Shown: one piece after another, positions 60,178-64,000 of the stretch
How positions within the stretch are numbered: position 1 is the stretch's first letter
Layout: every line of letters starts with the position of its first letter
Source of the DNA: an uncultured Bacteroidota bacterium
GTDB lineage: Bacteria > Bacteroidota > Bacteroidia > Bacteroidales > WCHB1-69
Direction: 5' to 3'
Assembly (NCBI GenBank): GCA_902786595.1
Contig: CADADB010000001.1
Span: 129,172-193,171, forward strand
DNA length: 64,000 nt
The notes under the pieces: model-generated
Seen by the model: the letters and a program-made list of their open reading frames with translations, nothing else
Told to the model about the DNA's origin: nothing
Database searches by the model: none
Translations under genes and position numbers: made by a program

Positions 60178-63100
60178 ATGAATATAACCGCACCTCTATC
60201 CAAAACCCAATATGGCATCTACGCGGAATGTGTAGGGCATGAGAACGAACCCTGTTACAACCTTCCTTTTCTGTATGTCTTTGATGGCTGCCTTGACACC
60301 GAGCGTTTGTGCCGTGCCATCGAGACAGCATTCAAAGCCCACCCCGCACTTTTCACACGGATTGAAATGGGCAGCGAAGGCGACCCTTTCCAGACCATTG
60401 ACATGGACAAGGAGGATTTCATCCTAACCGTCGAACAGATTACGGACATCGAAGAGGAGAAACGGAATTTTGTGCAGCCGTACGAGCTCGTCGGCGGAAG
60501 GCTTTTCCATACGCGGCTGATGCGTGATGCGGACCATATCTATTGGTTCTTCGATACACACCACATTATCTTCGACGGTGCCTCGTTGAAAGTGATGATG
60601 CAGGATGTGGAAAAAGCATACAACGGTGAAACGCTTGCGCCTGAAGAGCTTACCCTGGCGGAAATGGCTCTTGCCGAGGCCGAGCTGCGGAAGACCGCCG
60701 CTTTCGAAGAGGGAAAACGCTGGTATGCTCAGCACTTCGACTGTGGTGACATATACACCCAGCTTATGCCAGACCTGGAAATCAAGGAACCTTCCGAAGG
60801 GAAAATGGCGCGTCGCCTCCACACCGAAAAGGCTCGCGTCGAGGCATACTGTAATGCTAATGGCATCTTCAAAAGCACACTTTTTACCGCTGTGTATTCC
60901 TTTCTTTTAGCGAAATACAGTAATGAGCAAGAGGCTTTGTTCGAAACAATCTACGACGGTCGCTCCGACAAGCGCTTACTCCATTCCGTGGGCATGACCG
61001 TGAAGACTTTCCCTTTCTATGCGAAGTTCGATGACGAAACCACGGTGCTGGATTTTCTGAAAACCGGGCAGGAACTGATCAGCGGTTGCCGCCAACATGA
61101 GGCGTATGCCTACAGTGATGCCGTCCACGACATACAGCTGCAGTGTCCCTCCTCATTCGCCTGGCATGGTATGTTGTTTGCGGATGATATGTTGATGGGA
61201 AAGCCTATGCGGATGATACGCCTGAATAGCGATACACGGGGCAACTCTTTGTATATGAAGGCTTTTGTCCATGACGGCCAATATGTTTTGGAAGCGGAAT
61301 ATAATGCCAACGAGTACTCTGAAACGTTGATGGCCCAGTTCATGGAAAGTTACGAAGCCGTATTGGATGGCTTCCTGACTCAGACTTGCTTGCGTGACAT
61401 TGACATCACCACAAAAGAACAGATTGACTTGCTTGATGCCTTCAACCAGACCGATGTGCCTTACGATGAGAGCCAGACTGTCGTCTCCCTCTTCCGCAAG
61501 CAGGCAGCGTCCGTGCCCGACAAAGTGGCTGTGGTCTTTCAAGACAAGAGTTATACGTACAAGCAAGTGGACGAGCTAAGTGATTGTGTCGCTTATTACT
61601 TGGTTTCTAAAGGATTAGGGGTGGAAGATGTGGTCTCCGTCCTGATTCCGCGTTGCGAATGGATGGCGATTGCCTCTATCGGGGTGCTGAAAGCCGGTTG
61701 CGCCTACCAGCCGCTGGATCCCAGCTATCCCAAGGAGCGTCTCGAATTTATGATGAAGGATTCGGCTGCCAAATTGTTAATTGTGGACAAAGAGCTGCTT
61801 TCCTTGGTGGATTTTTATCAAGGCGAAACGCTGTTCACGGGTGACATCACCCCGGGTTTCGCGGCGCCCGTCGAGTTGGTCGAGCCGACCCCCCACAGCC
61901 TGATGACCATGATTTACACTTCCGGTACTACGGGTGTGCCCAAAGGGTGTCAGGTGGAACACCGCAACGTGGTGGCTTTCTGCCACATGCATCAGGCTTG
62001 TCACCACATCACCTCGCAGAGCAAAATCGCCGCATACGCCAGCTACGGCTTCGACGCTTCGATAGAGGAGATCTATGGCCCGCTCACCATCGGGGCCCAA
62101 CTCTATATCATCCCGGAGGAAATCCGTCTTGACTTGATGGCCTTGAAAGACTATTTCGAGCAGAACGGCATCACCCACGCCTTCATGACCACGCAGGTGG
62201 CTTTCCAGTTCGCCTCCAACTTTGAATGCAAGTCGCTGGAGCGGCTCCTCACAGGTGGTGAAAAACTGCCGTCACTGGTGCCGCCCGCGAACTATATCGT
62301 GGGCAATGGCTATGGTCCGTCCGAGTCCATCTGTTATGTGACCAACTACGATGTGACCGACCGGCGTAAGAACATCCCCGTCGGCAAGGCGCAGCAAAAC
62401 GTGAAATGCTACATTGTTGACAAACAAGGGCATAGACTTCCCATCGGGGCACCCGGCGAACTTTGGGTGGCGGGTCCGCAGGTGACGCGCGGTTACCTCA
62501 ACCGGCCGGAAAAGACCGCCGAGGTCTATCTGCCCAATCCGTTTGACCACGAGGAAAAATACGACCGGGTCTATCGTTCCGGCGACATTGTGCGCTACCT
62601 GCCGTCGGGCGATGTCGAGTTTGTGGGGCGCAAGGACGGACAGGTGAAAATCCGTGGCTTCCGTGTCGAACTTAAGGAGGTGGAGAGCATCGTCCGGGAG
62701 TTTCCCGGCATCAAAGACGCCACCGTGCAAGCTTTCGAGGAGGAAGGCGGCGGCAAGTTCATCGCCGCGTATGTCGTGGCGGATGAGCCAATTGACATCG
62801 AGGCACTGAACAACTTCATCCTGGACGAGAAGCCGCCCTATATGGTTCCGGCCGTCACGATGCAGATTGAGGCAATTCCGCTCAACCAGAACCAGAAAGT
62901 CAACAAGAAAGCCCTCCCGAAACCCGAGAAAAAAGCGGAAACCGTGGAGGAAAGCCATGTACCGATGAACATCCTCGAAGAGGAACTGCACGACATCGTG
63001 GCCGGCATCGTCGGCACGAAAGATTTCGGCGTGACCACCGTGCTCGGCTACGTTGGACTTACCTCCATCTCCGCCATCAAACTGGCCGTGCAACTCAACA

Positions 63101-64000
63101 AAAAGTACGGCGTCGCGGTGGATCCCAAAGAATTGGTCAAGAAAGGCAATATCCAATATATCGAAAATGATATTCTCAACCTTCTACTGAATGCAGCGGC
63201 GCATACACCGCAAGAATCGGAAGAACAACGTGCGGAATCCGCCACTCATCATGCGGAATCAAGCGATGTTCCGCTTTCTTACGCGCAGATGGGTGTGTAT
63301 GTCGAATGCATGAAGCAACCAACCTCCACCATCTACAACATCCCATCGTTGGTCGGTTTCCCCAAGGATACTGACACGGCGCGGCTGGCGCAGTCCGTTG
63401 AGACTATCATCAAGACGCATCCGCAGTTCAACGTGCATTTCGGCAGCGAAGGCAGCGACATCGTGCAAATCGTGGATGCCAACCAGCCTGTGGTTATCAC
63501 ACAGAGCAAGTTAAGCGAAGCGGAATTGGAGAAATACAAATTGGCGTTTGTTAAGCCGTTCAACCTGAAAAAAGGACCCTTGTACCGTATGGAAATCGTC
63601 ACGACGGAAAAGCGGGTTTACCTTTTGGCCGATGTCCATCACTTGATATTCGATGGCGGTTCTTTTGATTTGTTTGTCAACCAGTTATGCGATTTGATGA
63701 ACGGTCGTGAAATCGAATCCGAGGCCATCAGCTATGCCGATTTCGTCGCCGACGAGAAGGCGGCTGAGGAGAGTCCGAAACATGCCGAAGCCCAAGCCTT
63801 CTTCCAGGAACGTTTGGGCAAGTTGGAAGGCGTCACCGAGATTCCGTCCGATCTGACCAATCCCTTGGAGCAAGGTTCCGTCAGCGAGGTCTTCAGCCAA
63901 CTGGATTTCAACACGATAGAGGGCTTCTGCAAACAACACAACCTTTCGCCCGCGCACCTCACCTTGGCGGCGGTATTCTATGCGCTCTCGCGCTTCACCA
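60178..64000 (+). CDS. nonribosomal peptide synthetase, C-A-T-C..., partial
   Basis: 1274 codons, open at the right edge. Condensation domain from residue 5 (APLSKTQYGIYAEC) with HHIIFDG at about 127; adenylation domain about 435-925 with A2 LKAGCAYQPLDP, A3 YTSGTTGVPKG (about 579), A5 NGYGPSE, A7 YRSGDIVRY, A8 VKIRGFRVELKEVE and A10 NQNQKVNKK; a carrier domain with Ser963 (GLTSISAIKL); then a second condensation domain from about 1031 with HHLIFDG at about 1153. Hand alignment to the phenylalanine-activating domain gives pocket residues D-A-E-F-L-G-G-C-Y, which I cannot convert to a substrate. Start ATG at 60178; product unknown. Confidence 0.93.
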   Translation, partial: MNITAPLSKTQYGIYAECVGHENEPCYNLPFLYVFDGCLDTERLCRAIETAFKAHPALFTRIEMGSEGDPFQTIDMDKEDFILTVEQITDIEEEKRNFVQPYELVGGRLFHTRLMRDADHIYWFFDTHHIIFDGASLKVMMQDVEKAYNGETLAPEELTLAEMALAEAELRKTAAFEEGKRWYAQHFDCGDIYTQLMPDLEIKEPSEGKMARRLHTEKARVEAYCNANGIFKSTLFTAVYSFLLAKYSNEQEALFETIYDGRSDKRLLHSVGMTVKTFPFYAKFDDETTVLDFLKTGQELISGCRQHEAYAYSDAVHDIQLQCPSSFAWHGMLFADDMLMGKPMRMIRLNSDTRGNSLYMKAFVHDGQYVLEAEYNANEYSETLMAQFMESYEAVLDGFLTQTCLRDIDITTKEQIDLLDAFNQTDVPYDESQTVVSLFRKQAASVPDKVAVVFQDKSYTYKQVDELSDCVAYYLVSKGLGVEDVVSVLIPRCEWMAIASIGVLKAGCAYQPLDPSYPKERLEFMMKDSAAKLLIVDKELLSLVDFYQGETLFTGDITPGFAAPVELVEPTPHSLMTMIYTSGTTGVPKGCQVEHRNVVAFCHMHQACHHITSQSKIAAYASYGFDASIEEIYGPLTIGAQLYIIPEEIRLDLMALKDYFEQNGITHAFMTTQVAFQFASNFECKSLERLLTGGEKLPSLVPPANYIVGNGYGPSESICYVTNYDVTDRRKNIPVGKAQQNVKCYIVDKQGHRLPIGAPGELWVAGPQVTRGYLNRPEKTAEVYLPNPFDHEEKYDRVYRSGDIVRYLPSGDVEFVGRKDGQVKIRGFRVELKEVESIVREFPGIKDATVQAFEEEGGGKFIAAYVVADEPIDIEALNNFILDEKPPYMVPAVTMQIEAIPLNQNQKVNKKALPKPEKKAETVEESHVPMNILEEELHDIVAGIVGTKDFGVTTVLGYVGLTSISAIKLAVQLNKKYGVAVDPKELVKKGNIQYIENDILNLLLNAAAHTPQESEEQRAESATHHAESSDVPLSYAQMGVYVECMKQPTSTIYNIPSLVGFPKDTDTARLAQSVETIIKTHPQFNVHFGSEGSDIVQIVDANQPVVITQSKLSEAELEKYKLAFVKPFNLKKGPLYRMEIVTTEKRVYLLADVHHLIFDGGSFDLFVNQLCDLMNGREIESEAISYADFVADEKAAEESPKHAEAQAFFQERLGKLEGVTEIPSDLTNPLEQGSVSEVFSQLDFNTIEGFCKQHNLSPAHLTLAAVFYALSRFT

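Overview
The window reads as chromosomal DNA of an uncultured member of the order Bacteroidales (Bacteroidota). Evidence: about 26 promoters carry the Bacteroidota minus-7 box TAnnTTTG; there is a PorE-type component of the type IX secretion system (T9SS), a giant protein with a T9SS sorting tail, a GldB homologue, archaeal-type prolyl-tRNA synthetase, a GlsA/GlsB-like lipid pair, and many A-rich leaders. I see no transposase, integrase, phage, plasmid or CRISPR genes. The genus cannot be resolved from sequence alone.

Layout. 1-6 kb: start of pyruvate:ferredoxin oxidoreductase, a GH114-like lipoprotein, two outer-membrane barrels, a fumarylacetoacetate-hydrolase-family enzyme and a nucleoside transporter. 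6-13 kb: an envelope operon (flippase-like protein, heptose adenylyltransferase, LysM/M23 protein), alaS, ssb and gldB. 13.5-26 kb: L-fucose catabolism (fucI, fucA, fucK-like kinase, fucP). fucI is separated from fucA by an AT-rich island (15.3-21.2 kb) that holds a six-gene operon of exported proteins and a divergent membrane-bound regulator. 25-35 kb: carboxynorspermidine dehydrogenase, outer-membrane proteins, a low-complexity lipoprotein, proS, mazG and porE. 35-45 kb: one 3319-residue T9SS cargo protein. 45-55 kb: msbA-like exporter, trmB, gcvT, guanine deaminase, an S23/IVS-type four-helix protein, an RsmI-like methylase, tRNA-Leu and tRNA-Gly, glsB/glsA-like acyltransferases and ddh. 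55-64 kb: a SpoIIE-phosphatase/anti-sigma-kinase fusion, a STAS antagonist, a phosphopantetheinyl transferase, a porin and the start of a nonribosomal peptide synthetase that runs off the right edge.

How the genes work together. FucP imports fucose, FucI isomerises it, the kinase phosphorylates fuculose and FucA cleaves fuculose-1-phosphate. PorE belongs to the export route needed by the giant surface protein. The Sfp-type transferase is the natural activator of the carrier domain in the NRPS. SpoIIE fusion plus STAS protein form a partner-switch module.

The two most unusual things are (1) the fucI-fucA island: a 4-TM / LytTR-like / winged-helix regulator facing an operon across a promoter region with a motif repeated at 33-34 bp steps, and an operon containing a truncated C10 protease whose C-terminal tail is duplicated in another operon gene; and (2) intergenic spacers filled with degenerate, mostly 7-bp word arrays, each site using its own word, which begin at zero distance from (or contain) the stop codon of at least 13 genes. 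A 27-nt perfect direct repeat made of such words flanks the IVS gene with its own promoter, and a separate 28-nt palindrome family supplies the TAG stop of both fucK and fucP.
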